Origin: Balamuthia mandrillaris
Lineage: Eukaryota > Discosea > Longamoebia > Balamuthiidae
Length of the DNA stretch: 64,000 nt
Reading direction: 5' to 3'
NCBI GenBank assembly: GCA_031835245.1
Contig: JAVKOQ010000018.1
Location: 129,001 to 193,000, forward strand
The notes under the pieces are model-generated. The model saw nothing but the letters and a program-made list of their open reading frames with translations. It had not been told where the DNA came from and did no database searches. The translations under genes and the position numbers were made by a program. Positions 1 through 9,530 of the stretch are shown here, one piece after another. Positions within the stretch are counted from its first letter, which is position 1; every line of letters begins with the position of its first letter.

Positions 1-98
1 GAGAGAATGGAGAAAAGAGAGAAGGGAAGCGAGTAAGAACAGAGAAGAAGGTGGATGGAGAATAGGGAGGATAAAAGAGATGGGCATCAGAGCTTAAC

Positions 99-595
99 TT
101 GATCCATGACTTCTTTATAGCTGTCCGGTGTGGAGATATCATGGCCAGCAGCAAAGAGATGGCAAGTATCCAAACACACACCAACCCTTGACTTGTCCTC
201 CACAGCATCAATGATCAATTTGAGGTCAGCAAAAGGTCCGCCGATGGTATGGCCTTGTCCTGCCATGTTTTCTAGCACTACCGCCACGCCTTCGGTTTGC
301 TGATGCGCCCAATTGATGCATTCCGCTATGCGTTTGCAGCATTCCTCCGTGCTTATCTTTCCCTTTAGAAATATAAACAAGAGAGAAGAGAAGCAGTGAG
401 CACGAAAGGAGAAATAACGATAGAATGAAGAGAGAAAATGAGAGAATGAGGGAAGGAGCTCAACGCTCAAACGAGAGAGAACAAAAGACGCAAGAAGAGA
501 GGAGAGGACCAGAGAACGATAAGAGAAGGGAGATTGAGTGAACGAAACGTAGACAAAAGTGAGAAGAGAACAGGAGAGAGAAGCAGAAAAGTAAA

Positions 596-639
<44 letters not shown>

Positions 640-1216
640 GGAGAGAGAGGAGAATAACGCACTAATGAGGATCCTGGGTGAATATTAAGCGCTGGTATGC
701 CCAACGCTTGACACCTCTTCAGCTCATCCAGGAAGCAAACCTTGCTCTTCTCTCTGGCGTCTTCGTTGGGGCTGCCGAGATTCACCAGGTAGTTGCCATG
801 CGGCAACAGGGACTCCCTGGTGAAGCCATATTTTTTCATGTTGTCCTGAAAGGACTGGACGAGCGCCGGAGAGGGCATGGGTGGATTCTTCCAGCTGCGT
901 TGGTTGCGAGTGAAGAAGGCGATGGCCTTGCAGCCATGAGCCGTCGCTCTCGCAAAGATGTTATCCACTCCACCTATTTTGAGATTTTATTTTTTTTTTT
1001 TTGTGGTTTGTGAGCGACGAGAGATGAACCAAGTGGAGTGAGAGGTGGAGGTGTTTTTGTTTGTTTGTGTGTGTTTGCCAAGGTACCTTGGGCACTGATG
1101 TGAGCTCCAACCAGCTTGCGAGAGACACTTTTCATCTTCTCCACTTTTTTTTTTCGTTTGTGTGGTTTTTTTCCCGCCAAAAGCGTAGCTGCAGGACAAA
1201 TTTTGCCCGTTGCCAT
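99..1216 (-). CDS. Endonuclease IV (AP endonuclease, Nfo/APN1 family), 3' end beyond left edge
   Basis: Metal-dependent AP endonuclease that nicks DNA 5' of abasic sites in base-excision repair. Three exons read on the minus strand: 1216-1087, 973-663 and 362-99. Junctions restore the family signature: GAHISAQG runs across intron 1 into GVDNIFARA, and GSSL joins GKISTEEC across intron 2. Metal ligands of the TIM barrel are visible: His in HGNYLVNLGSP, His in NIHPGS, Glu in VLENMAGQG, and Asp/His in CLDTCHLFAAGHDI. The last visible codons end at a GTTAAG donor, so the C-terminal third (remaining His/Asp/Glu ligands) lies off the window. The start is uncertain: Met at 1216 or an internal Met just before KSVSRKLVG. 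Intron 2 (about 300 bp) holds a (GA/CT)n run. Family assignment is secure; the organelle is not resolved. Confidence 0.93.
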
Positions 1217-1269
1217 TGTACCAATTTACTGTCGACGTGGGCTTCAACAAGCGAAAAGCGCTCTTTCGG

Positions 1270-1548
1270 TGAAACGAATCGACTGGAGCCAAAGGGGAGT
1301 TTGTTCCCAGCCAGACTGCTTCCAGACATGGGCGACTGTCCTCGATCTCGACCTTTCCTTCAACAACTTCACCACCGTGCCGTTTCCTCTCTCTTCCCCC
1401 CTCCTCTTCATCTCGAAGAATCAGCTTCTCGAATCGCTGTCAGCTGGACCTCTCCACCAACAACCACTTCTACGTTCTTCCAAGAGACTGGACACAACTT
1501 TCCAGCCATACTTGCTTGGACCTCTCTCCAGTATTTGCTGTTTGGTAG
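1270..1548 (+). pseudogene. Possible leucine-rich-repeat fragment, frame-shifted
   Basis: On the strand opposite the flanking genes, one frame gives LDLSFNNFTTVP followed by an FISKNQLLESL stretch. A second frame a few codons later gives QLDLSTNNHFYVLPRDW and then another CLDLS. These are the spacing and residues of consecutive leucine-rich repeats, but no single frame carries them and no splice pair clearly joins them. I read it as a decayed LRR fragment or part of an unrecognised spliced gene. The low-complexity alternative (chance Leu/Asn/Ser codons) cannot be excluded. Confidence 0.35.
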
Positions 1549-1628
1549 GGATGCTAAAGTGTTTTTATTTGCAATGCACGAGCGGTGTTGAGGACCACCG
1601 GAACAATTCCTTTGAATCAAGCAGGGGT

Positions 1629-2278
1629 TCACTTGGTTTTCTCAGCGTGGGCCAAGCCTCTGCCCTCGTCTTTGCTGCCCTCCAAGGGGGCATGCATTCC
1701 TTTGGTCATGGACTTGGGCAAGGACTCCCCGTGCTTCGTTCCGCACTGACAGGACGGGCCGCAGGTGCAATTCGACCCACATGAACAGTTTGCTTTGAGA
1801 ATAACAAAGGATTGGCGATAAGCATAGAAAGATAGAGGAGAGAGAACGTGAGAAAGTTTGAAGCGAAGATCTAACGTACAATTGCCACAACGACGAGGAG
1901 CCCTTTCTAAGGTACCACCACACTCGCAAAGACCTCCTTTGCAGTTGCAGGAAAGCTTGTGGTCTCATTTTTCTGCACCGTCACAAAACCAACAATGAGG
2001 ATCCAACAGTAGCACTGATTTAAGAGGAAAAACGGAACAAACAAACCGTTGGTACAGCGTAGCTTCTCTACGGCCGCAGTCCCACACTTGCAGTTGGTTC
2101 CGCAGCGGCAACCTGACTTGCAGCCACAGCTGTCTATTGTGGACACCCCAAAAGCAACAGGGGAAAAGCAAAAAAAAAAAAACACAGACAAGGTAAGTTT
2201 TGAACTGCATGCATGGGTGGTCAAACGAAACACGGCCAAACCATTTGGGCATCTCATTGCTAACGTTGACCCTTCCAT
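1629..2278 (-). CDS. Metallothionein-like Cys-rich protein, four exons
   Basis: Small metal-binding protein recovered only by splicing. Exons 2278-2242, 2133-2047, 1963-1880 and 1792-1629 add up to 372 nt, 123 residues plus stop. All three introns interrupt codons in phase 1. The product has 19 Cys, mostly as C-x-C pairs: SCGCKSGCRCGTNCKCG in exon 2, SCNCKGGLCECGG in exon 3, and NCSCGSNCTCGPSCQCG in exon 4, followed by a Cys-free charged tail. This is the pattern of plant/protist metallothioneins that bind Zn, Cu or Cd in the cytosol. Exons 2-4 are well supported by Cys density in one continuous frame. Exon 1 (Met-Glu-Gly start) is the weakest part and another first exon is possible. Confidence 0.75.
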
Positions 2279-3028
2279 TATAAAGTTGTTGTTGGTTTAT
2301 GTCTACTCAATCCGAGTGTGTCAAACAAGAGAGGAAACCAAAAAAAACTTCAAGCCACAACTTTTTTTTAAAAGTTGTTGGGATACGTCATTCCATCGAT
2401 GTCCGTTTCCCAAGAACCCTGCATTCAAGTTGGAGGAAAGTTGCGATATACGCGGTGGAAACTTTCTCTTGGGAATTTTCACTCCAATCTCCCCTCTCCA
2501 TTGGGTCGATAGGGCCAATTCCATGATTGCACCCTGATCGCCCGAAGGACCAAATATAATAAAAAATATCATTGGGCTCGGGTTACTCCGAGGCAACCCG
2601 TCAAAATCGTTAGCGAAACTCCGAGGATTCGGTTTCTCCAAATCAGGAAAAATGGGAATTTGTCCGAACTTCCCGACGGGACTTGGCGTTCATAAATGGT
2701 CAAGCTGACGGTTTTTAGGAGTTACCGTCAGATCTCCCGTCCTCTCTACAGTTTACTGAAATGGTGTACAAGTGGAATTAGGTGCGGACTTGTCCTTTTT
2801 TTTCTCCCCTCGTACTTTACCCGCCATTTTTTCTTTCTTTGCTTATCACTGCAGAATTTTTCCTCTAAAAATCGGTGCAGCAGGACCTGGCACTAACCCA
2901 AATATGGGTTTTTTGGCTCTTTTGCCATTACATTGGCATTTGTTGTAGACAAAGCCACGAAAAAAAAAAACTCTAAAAAACGATAAAAAGGGGGAAAAGA
3001 AGAAAGGGAAGACACGACGCGATCGACG
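2279..3028. other. Gene-poor stretch with one short hairpin
   Basis: I see no coding region with family resemblance here. The only structure noted is a perfect 8-bp stem (CTGACGGT / ACCGTCAG, about 2705-2731) with an 11-nt loop. The stretch ends in A-rich sequence just upstream of the ORF starting at 3029. Confidence 0.5.
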
Positions 3029-3514
3029 ATGGAAGAAGAACAACAACGACAACAAAGACAAGGAGCGGGGGTGTTTGTCGCTGAGGAAGACATAAGCTAT
3101 TTTGTGTTTAGCTGCCTATGGCAGGAGATTTGTAAGAACCTGACTCAAGAGCCACGAAAGCTTCCAGTTGTTGTTGCAGTAGTGGTACCTCCGCCCTTTC
3201 ATGCTTTTGTTTGGGGAACAACTGAGTCCGTGCACTACAAGACGGAGGAACAGTTTCAGGCTTCACCGTTCCCATTAAACATGAGGAGAAAAAACTTCAC
3301 GGATGGCGGCTATGCAGAGCTCACGCCCGAAGTAACGGTGTCCTACGATTTCAAGAGGCTCAGGACAAAAATCAGCCTTCGTTACCAAGTTTTCAATGCG
3401 CATGGCACACTGCAGTGGCCACATGAGTTTAATGAACAGGTATGCTTGCTTTTATTGCTCTCTTATATATCTCTGAAGGTCGGGAAAATGCTCAAGATTT
3501 CTCTCTGCCCATGA
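3029..3514 (+). CDS. Hypothetical protein, probable first exon of an incomplete gene
   Basis: Open frame of 161 codons starting with a Glu/Gln-rich MEEEQQRQQRQ. Up to HEFNEQ the amino-acid composition is ordinary, and a GTATGC donor follows immediately (about 3439), after which the frame becomes a hydrophobic run typical of read-through into an intron. I do not recognise a family. No continuing exon is evident, because the minus-strand transposase-like ORF begins to overlap within 20 bp. Either the gene was truncated when that element inserted or this is a short orphan. Function unknown. Confidence 0.45.
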   Translation: MEEEQQRQQRQGAGVFVAEEDISYFVFSCLWQEICKNLTQEPRKLPVVVAVVVPPPFHAFVWGTTESVHYKTEEQFQASPFPLNMRRKNFTDGGYAELTPEVTVSYDFKRLRTKISLRYQVFNAHGTLQWPHEFNEQVCLLLLLSYISLKVGKMLKISLCP

Positions 3515-4231
3515 CCTTTCACCTCTTTGTGTAGCACCTTGAACTTTTGCTACAACGGGAGAGGCAGCGGCAGCGGCAGCTTCAGCACAAAGCGCTTGCC
3601 TTTCAAGGAGCTGCTGTGGAAGAGAACAATCACCGGAATTGATTCCCGCGAAGCCTTGTGTTGACTGCGTCATCATCCGCTTGAGATCGGCGTGCGTGGT
3701 TTCAATGCCAAAGTTGCTGAACTTTTCGACCGAGCCTTCTCGCTCCAGCCAGTAGCCAAGGTGGTCAACAAACACGTGAATGTATGTAGTAACATCCCTT
3801 CCATTCCATGCCTGAATAAAGGCTTGCAAAAACACCTTTGCCTCTTGCTTCCATTCCTCATCCGTGATGCTCAGCTTTTCCTGCATTGCTAAACAGGCTG
3901 TTCGATGGAAAGCTGCCCAAACCTGACGAACTCGTGGAAGTGTTGTTCGAATTGGTGCTCTTCTAGGCATGCCTTCCTCAAGGTCTGCTAAAATGAACGT
4001 GTGATTTTCAAGGATGATTAAATGTTCACGTCTGTTGAGCCTGCTGTCTTTAATCCTCTTCTTGAAACCAACTCCAGAAGCTGCTGGAATAAGGTAAATC
4101 CCAATCCCAGCCATTCGTTCAACAAAAAGTTGTTGTAACCTTGGTCGTTCTGCTGCGAGCTCAATTGTCTTATTGATGAGTTTGCGAACTACGCCCATTA
4201 ATAGGTGAAGAAGATCTGGAATAACTTGCAT
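3452..4231 (-). CDS. Transposase-like protein, C-terminal part
   Basis: Uninterrupted 259-codon ORF with no intron. The central part, from YIHVFVDHLGYWL through FSNFGIETTHADLKR, has the layout I associate with C-terminal parts of RNase-H-like transposases of the zinc-finger-associated cellular type: a His near the start, aromatic positions, then an E-x-x-H-x-x-x-K helix. It begins inside the 3' end of the zinc-finger ORF at 4674-4198, one frame away. The two are therefore probably one gene split by a frameshift or an unrecognised intron. I cannot name the superfamily and the catalytic triad is not assigned. Confidence 0.5.
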   Translation of the reverse strand: MQVIPDLLHLLMGVVRKLINKTIELAAERPRLQQLFVERMAGIGIYLIPAASGVGFKKRIKDSRLNRREHLIILENHTFILADLEEGMPRRAPIRTTLPRVRQVWAAFHRTACLAMQEKLSITDEEWKQEAKVFLQAFIQAWNGRDVTTYIHVFVDHLGYWLEREGSVEKFSNFGIETTHADLKRMMTQSTQGFAGINSGDCSLPQQLLERQALCAEAAAAAASPVVAKVQGATQRGERSWAERNLEHFPDLQRYIREQ

Positions 4232-4674
4232 TGGATTTGCTTAGCTTCTTCTATTTCTTCTTCGCGTTGCTTCTTCACTTCTTCCTTTGCCTGCTCTTGC
4301 TTTTCCTTCTCTTTTCCCTTTTCATCCTGGCGGGTGGCTATCTCCTTACAACGGGCACAGGAATCAGGTGAGCAGGTATGTTGAACTGTTGCTTCATGCT
4401 CTCTTCTTGACTCTTCTGATTTGTAACGTTTGCCACAAACAGAGTGACGGCACTCGAACCTCAGGTCGTTTGGGTTCTTCTTTCCAAGTCGATGGTTTTC
4501 CCATCGCTTGCAGGTTGTGCAATTAGTTGCATTACACGTATGCCCTCCTCCTCCCTTGCGCCTTTCATGTCGATTGAGGGTGGAGGTATCCTGTGCAACA
4601 AACCGTTGTGGTGAACAGTAGAGGTGCTCACAAACATAAGGCGGTTGGCGTTTGACTCTTTTTGCACGTGGCAT
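4198..4674 (-). CDS. C2H2-type zinc-finger protein, N-terminal half of a transposase-like gene
   Basis: 158 codons beginning MPRAKRVKR, a basic start. Two similar Cys/His units are visible: CEHLYC with a later HERRKGGGGH and CNATNCTTC, then CRHSVC with HEATVQH and CSPDSCARC. Each unit is C-x4-C, a spacer, H-x(3-6)-H, then further Cys pairs. A Lys/Glu-rich helix follows and the frame ends 33 nt inside the next ORF, which supplies the transposase-like C-terminus. Upstream (4680-4740) is T-rich. This looks like a DNA-binding domain of a mobile-element protein; a host transcription factor is the alternative. Confidence 0.55.
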   Translation of the reverse strand: MPRAKRVKRQPPYVCEHLYCSPQRFVAQDTSTLNRHERRKGGGGHTCNATNCTTCKRWENHRLGKKNPNDLRFECRHSVCGKRYKSEESRREHEATVQHTCSPDSCARCKEIATRQDEKGKEKEKQEQAKEEVKKQREEEIEEAKQIQCKLFQIFFTY

Positions 4675-5933
4675 GTTTGTGTTGTTTTTTGTTTTTTGTT
4701 TTTTTTTGTTTATCGCTGTAAATAAAAGTTAACTTAACCTTTATTTCTTGGAAAAATGAAGTTGGTGCCAGATCCTAAAAATAATGTACTAAAATTATTT
4801 CACCCAATTTTCCCTGTTTTTCACTATCAAATCGTCGACAAAAATACATTCTTGTCGACCAGGAACTGGCACTCTTGCAGTGATACGCAACAATCACTTT
4901 TTTTATTTTTGGGCCTTCGCCGTCATACAAATAACGCACAAAAAAATATATATATATATAAACCATTGCACAACTCCACAAACAACTCCACACATGCACA
5001 TCACTAGGCGGGGGGGCTCGGCCCGAGCGAACGCAGCGCGTAAACGTAAACGGGCGGTGCGCGCGGTGGGTCTTTGCCTCCAAATGAGTACTCTCTGCCG
5101 CATGTCCATTACTACCTCCATCCTCCTTTTCTATTTTTTTTTTTTTCGGAGAGTGTAGGTAGTGATGGACATGTGGCGGGCAAAGGCGAGTCTCGCTCAT
5201 TCTCGCGACTCTCTGCTACTGTTTTTGTTTGAGGTATGTCGTCTCTAGCCATACATTGATCGTCCTCTGTTTTTTTTTCTTTTACCATCCTCTAGATGTC
5301 CTTTCCTTGTTTCCTGCTGCGATGTGGATTTCATCCTCTCGAACTGCTCGTCCATGCATCTCCACATCCCTCTCTGATCTGATGATGGGCCAACCATTGG
5401 CAATCGACCAAGCCAGCCCACGAGATAGAAAAGAGGTTCGGGGGAGGGCACTCCCCCCTCCACACGCTCTTCACAGCTCTCCACGATTTGAATTAGCTTT
5501 CCCTTTAGTATTCTTCATCGTGGCTGTTGCCCTACACCGTGGTGTTTTTTTGTTTCTAGGGAGGCACCCATTGGTTGCTCCATCCATCCCTTTCTCTCTT
5601 CTCTCTTTTCTGTTTGGCCTGCACCACAAGGTCCATGCATGCCTGTGCAAGAGAGACAGATCGTGTTCGCACACATAGGGCGAAAAAAAAAAAGAGGACG
5701 CCGTTGGCGAGGTTCGAACCCCATCCCCTTCATGGATTGTGTTGCCGGATGAAATATCGCAGAAGAATTGCTTGAAAAGGAATCTTATACCAAATACGGT
5801 AACTTCCTTAAACCCACCTTTTTTTTTTGTTTTCGTGAGAAAGAAAGAAAAAAAAGTAGCGAAGAAGGAAGACGTAGCAGAGCTCATCGCAATCGCCAAC
5901 CCTTTTTACGCGCACAGCCAACAAAGCAAAGTC
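4675..5933. other. Intergenic region with TA run and fold-back sequence
   Basis: No convincing gene. It holds a short (TA)n run near 4948-4962, a GC-rich patch around 5008-5070, the imperfect inverted repeat at 5097-5177 listed separately, and T/C-rich sequence up to the xylose isomerase start. A GGTTCGAACCCC block at 5712-5723 resembles a tRNA T-arm/Pol III B box, but no tRNA body surrounds it. Confidence 0.5.
5097..5177. repeat. Imperfect inverted repeat (fold-back)
   Basis: Left arm 5097-5117 and right arm 5157-5177 are reverse complements at 19 of 21 positions and enclose a T-rich loop of about 39 nt. A further TTTGCC/GGCAAA pairing lies just outside. It could form a long hairpin in RNA or be a small fold-back element. 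No coding function seen. Confidence 0.7.
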
Positions 5934-6317
5934 ATGGAAGGTAGCAGCAGCGTTGAACACTTTCCAGAGATCAAGAAAATTGAGTATGAAGGTTTGAAAT
6001 GGTTTTTGCTTCCGCTTCCATCCAGTATGATTCATGACGATTGGAACCCGTTTAAAACAAACCTGCAGGCCCAAAGTCGAAGAATCCTTTGGCCTTTCGC
6101 TTCTACAATCCTGAGCAGGTGGTGATGGGCAAGACCATGAAGGAGTGGCTGCGCTTTTCAGTGTGTTACTGGCACACCTGGCGTGGCGGCGGCATGGACA
6201 TGTTTGGCCCTGCCACCATGAAGCGCTCTTGGTACGCTTATCGACCTATTTTTTGCTTCACTTGTTTGTTTGATTGTTTGTTGTCTTAATCCTTCCTCCA
6301 TTCTGATCTTGTGTTAT

Positions 6318-6359
<42 letters not shown>

Positions 6360-8039
6360 ACAGGGATGACGGTTCAAACTCGTTGGAAACGGCGCTCAGG
6401 ATCGTGGACGTCCACTTTGAGTTCTTGGAGAAGCTCGGCGTGGAGTACTTTTGCTTCCACGACCGCGACATTGCTCCCGAGGGCAAGACCCTGGAGGAGA
6501 CCAACAAGAACTTGGACGTGGTGGTGGCCAAGATCAAGCAGAAGCTACAGGAGTCCAACGGCAAGTTCAAGGTCCTTTGGGGCACTGCCAACCTGTTCTC
6601 TGCTGTCAGGTACATGAACGGTGCTGCCACTAACCCGGACGCGCATGTCTTTGCTTATGCGGCTGCTCAGGTGCCTCCTCCTCCCTCATGTCCTTTGTTC
6701 GCTCTTCTCCGCTTTCTCTTCTCTCTAGTCCCTATTCTTGCTTATCTTCAAGCATGCTTACAATTCTTTCAAACTATTCAACAAAAACAGGTGAAGAAAG
6801 CTCTGGAGATCTCCAAAGAGTTGGGTGCCGAGTGCTATGTCTTCTGGGGTGGAAGGGAGGGTTATTTTACGCTTCTCAACACTGACATGAGAAAGGATCT
6901 GGACCACTACGCCCGATTCCTCCAGATGGCTGTGGTGCGTCTCAAATGATATTCTTCTCTGCTTCTATGCGTCTCTCCTCCCATTCATTTTTTTTGATTC
7001 TCGCCCTTTCTTTTGCATATAGGATTACAAGAAGGAGATTGGCTTTACTGGCCAATTCCTGATTGAGCCCAAGCCCCGTGAACCCACCAAACATCAGTAT
7101 GACTATGACTGCGCTGCCGTCATGGCCTTCCTCAAGCAGTACGGACTAGAGAGGGAGTTCAAGCTCAACATTGAAGCCAACCACTGCACCCTCGCTGGTC
7201 ACACCTTTGAGCACGAACTCCAATATGCCTCGGCCTATGGCCTGCTTGGAAGGTACCTAATTACTTTTTTTCTATAGCCTGTTTCTCTCTCTCTCTCTCT
7301 CTCGTCTTGCATCACTTTCTCACATGCCCTTCTCCGTTTATTCTCTGCGTCTTCTCCTTTCCCTTTTTGCTATCTGTGCTCTTCTTTTTCCAACATAAAA
7401 TAGCGTTGACGCCAACACGGGTGACCCATTGCTGGGCTGGGACACTGATCAGTTCAACACCGATATCAAGAGCTGCACTTTGGCCATGGAGGTCATCCTC
7501 CGCCAGAACGGCCTCAACCCGGGCGGTCTCAACTTTGACTGCAAGCTGCGCAGGGAGTCCACCGACCTGGAGGACCTCTTCATTGGTACTAGCATTGTTT
7601 TGTTATCTTTTTCGTTTTCTTAAAGCTTGTTTTCTTCTTTCTTGTCGTTCCTTTCTTCGGCTCTTTTAATGCGTTCTTGTTCTTTCGTCTCGTCTGTCTG
7701 ATTTCTTTCTGTACTGCTTTATTCTGTTCTTATCTTTATCATTATCTAACTTATTGTTTCTTCTTGCTACTTCTTTTTCTTTTAGGCCACATAAGCGGTA
7801 TGGATACATTTGCTCGTGGGCTGCTGGCGGCTGCCGCCATCATCGAGGAAGGCACACTCCCCGCCCTCCGCCGCGAGCGCTACGCCTCCTGGGAGGAGGA
7901 AGGCGGCATTGGGCGTAAGATCGAGGACGGCACCACCGACTTTAAGGAGCTGGAGGCCTGGGTGCTGAAAGCGGGAGAGCCCAAGCAAGTCTCTGGCAAG
8001 CAGGAGAAGTATGAGGTCTTGCTCAACACTTACATTTAA
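5934..8039 (+). CDS. xylA: Xylose isomerase
   Basis: Converts D-xylose to D-xylulose (and glucose to fructose), a TIM-barrel metalloenzyme. Seven exons (5934-5991, 6069-6231, 6364-6670, 6791-6934, 7023-7252, 7404-7585, 7786-8039) total 1,338 nt, 445 residues, the normal length for the long (class II) form. Signatures are intact: [13 protein letters not shown] with the catalytic His near residue 102, [24 protein letters not shown] with the metal-binding Glu, and GWDTDQF near the end. The sequence continues to NTYI at the stop. Met at 5934 follows directly upstream of the conserved core; no transit peptide is obvious, so cytosolic. Introns 2, 5 and 6 contain CT-rich tracts. The bacterial-type enzyme is patchily distributed in eukaryotes, so ancient transfer is likely, but the introns show it is resident. 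Confidence 0.96.
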
Positions 8040-8265
8040 ACACATTGCCAACACGATGAATACAGATGTAAGTTTCTTTCTGATGTTTCTTGTCGTTTCT
8101 TTTCTTTCTTCGTCCTTCTTGCAGCAAGAGAGAATGGAATGGACATGGAATGATCCTCAAAACCACACAAAAAAAAATCCATTTGAACAATCACACAAAC
8201 CAAAACAAATGAACAACCAAAAACGGCCAAGGGGAAGTGGGAAGGGCGCAGGCCAAAGCCCAATT

Positions 8266-8955
8266 TCACTCTCGTTGCCGTTTTTTCCCTTTGTCCTTGG
8301 AGGTATCGCCTTGCTCTTCCTCTTGCTCTTCCTCTTCCTCTTGTGCTTTAGCTTGCTGGCAGGCTCGGAGGATGTTTGCGTTGATCAGAGTGTCCACGTT
8401 GTTCTCCAGCAACGCGATTTTTTCGTTTTGGGCGGATATCACGCTGCTTTGGGCCTTGATGTCGTTGCGTAGCTGGGCATTGATGTCGTTTTGGGCCTTG
8501 ATGTGGTTGCGCAGCTCGGTGATGGTGTCGTTTTGGGCGGATATCACGCTGTTTTGGGCCTTGATGTCGTTGTTGAGTGTGTTTATTTGCTCGTCGCGCT
8601 GAGAGAGAGTTCTTTTGAGGGCAGAGAACTCCTCGCTGACCTTCAGGTTTGAAGTTTTGTTTTCGGCGACGATGGCTTCCAGGGCGGCCAGCCGTTGGTC
8701 GTAAACATATGTCTCATCGGCGTCCACCCGCTCGTACTCGATGGGCTCTGAATTTAGTTGAACGAACGTTTGAATAGAAATGCTTTCCCCAAGAAGGGAG
8801 GCAAGAGCTGCGGGAAGAAGGACCGGGTGCGTTTGAGAGAGCAGGGGTTCATCCCTTGTGTTTGTCCCTGATGTTTTGAGTCGCTTGGACGTGAAAGGGG
8901 TGCGACTACTCCTACGAGTAGGACGTTCTTCATCCATTCTTGGAAGGCCAAACAA
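8266..8955 (-). CDS. Coiled-coil protein of unknown function
   Basis: Single-exon, 229 residues. The N-terminus is basic and Ser/Arg/Thr-rich (RRSSRTPFTSKRLK), resembling a nuclear localisation segment. Residues about 85-195 form a coiled coil built from repeats of an 18-21-residue unit with the core DIKAQNSVISAQNDTI, present about three times. The C-terminus is acidic then basic (EEEEEQEEEQG, KDKGKKRQRE). Heptad-like Leu/Ile/Val spacing supports an oligomerising rod. It is convergent with xylose isomerase, about 230 bp away. No family recognised. Confidence 0.7.
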   Translation of the reverse strand: MFGLPRMDEERPTRRSSRTPFTSKRLKTSGTNTRDEPLLSQTHPVLLPAALASLLGESISIQTFVQLNSEPIEYERVDADETYVYDQRLAALEAIVAENKTSNLKVSEEFSALKRTLSQRDEQINTLNNDIKAQNSVISAQNDTITELRNHIKAQNDINAQLRNDIKAQSSVISAQNEKIALLENNVDTLINANILRACQQAKAQEEEEEQEEEQGDTSKDKGKKRQRE

Positions 8956-9530
8956 AAGAAAATGACTGTCAAAATAGCAGGTTTGGGTGGTTGCTTCTCT
9001 TGCCTCGCTACGTTGTTTTTCTCTCGCCGCTCGCTACCTTTTTTTTTCTTCGCTATACCTGTTTGTTTTACCAAACTTTCCGGTTATCCATCCACTCCTG
9101 ATGTTTCCCGCCACTCCGGCCGGTCCCCCTTATTGGCCCGGAGTGATCTGTAAGAGAGGGAAAACCTTTATATGGTAAAAAGCATGCATCCGTTTTTGTT
9201 TTTCGATTGGTGGTTTGAAAATTGTGTTTTACGATCAAACCTGTTTTTGTGCCAACAGGCAGATGGACAGAGAGGCGCCACCCCTTCAGGCGGAATAGGA
9301 CCTTCTCTCTCTATCCCTCTGTCTCAATCTGCAAGGCGAAGGCGAGGTGAAGCGGCCACGGTCATGGCGAAGAAGGAGCCAAAACAGCAGGGCAGGCGTG
9401 CAACCAATCCCAGGCTTTGCTCTGTAGTTTCACCCAATGCACTTTCCTTTCTCGACACACAATTTAAAAAAAAGGCTGGGGGCTTCGACAACATCAAAAG
9501 AACTGAGCAAAGACGACACTTTCGCACAAG
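8956..9530. other. Intergenic/upstream region between divergent genes
   Basis: Separates the minus-strand coiled-coil gene from the EEP enzyme. Pyrimidine-rich at 8990-9060 and with a GC palindromic patch near 9105-9150. A 5' exon reading MAKKEPKQQG from 9364 was considered, but its frame does not join the EEP exon; nothing else stands out. Confidence 0.4.

Noticed and set aside
2150-2220. Plus-strand splice donor AAGGTAAGT at 2199
   Set aside because: Perfect consensus by chance; it lies inside an intron of the minus-strand metallothionein-like gene and no plus-strand exon ends there.
5690-5780. tRNA gene suggested by GGTTCGAACCCC
   Set aside because: No matching acceptor stem, anticodon arm or A-box on either strand; only the T-arm-like block is present.
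7300-7420. CRISPR-like or satellite array in CT-rich introns
   Set aside because: Simple dinucleotide pyrimidine runs without spacers; part of intron polypyrimidine sequence.
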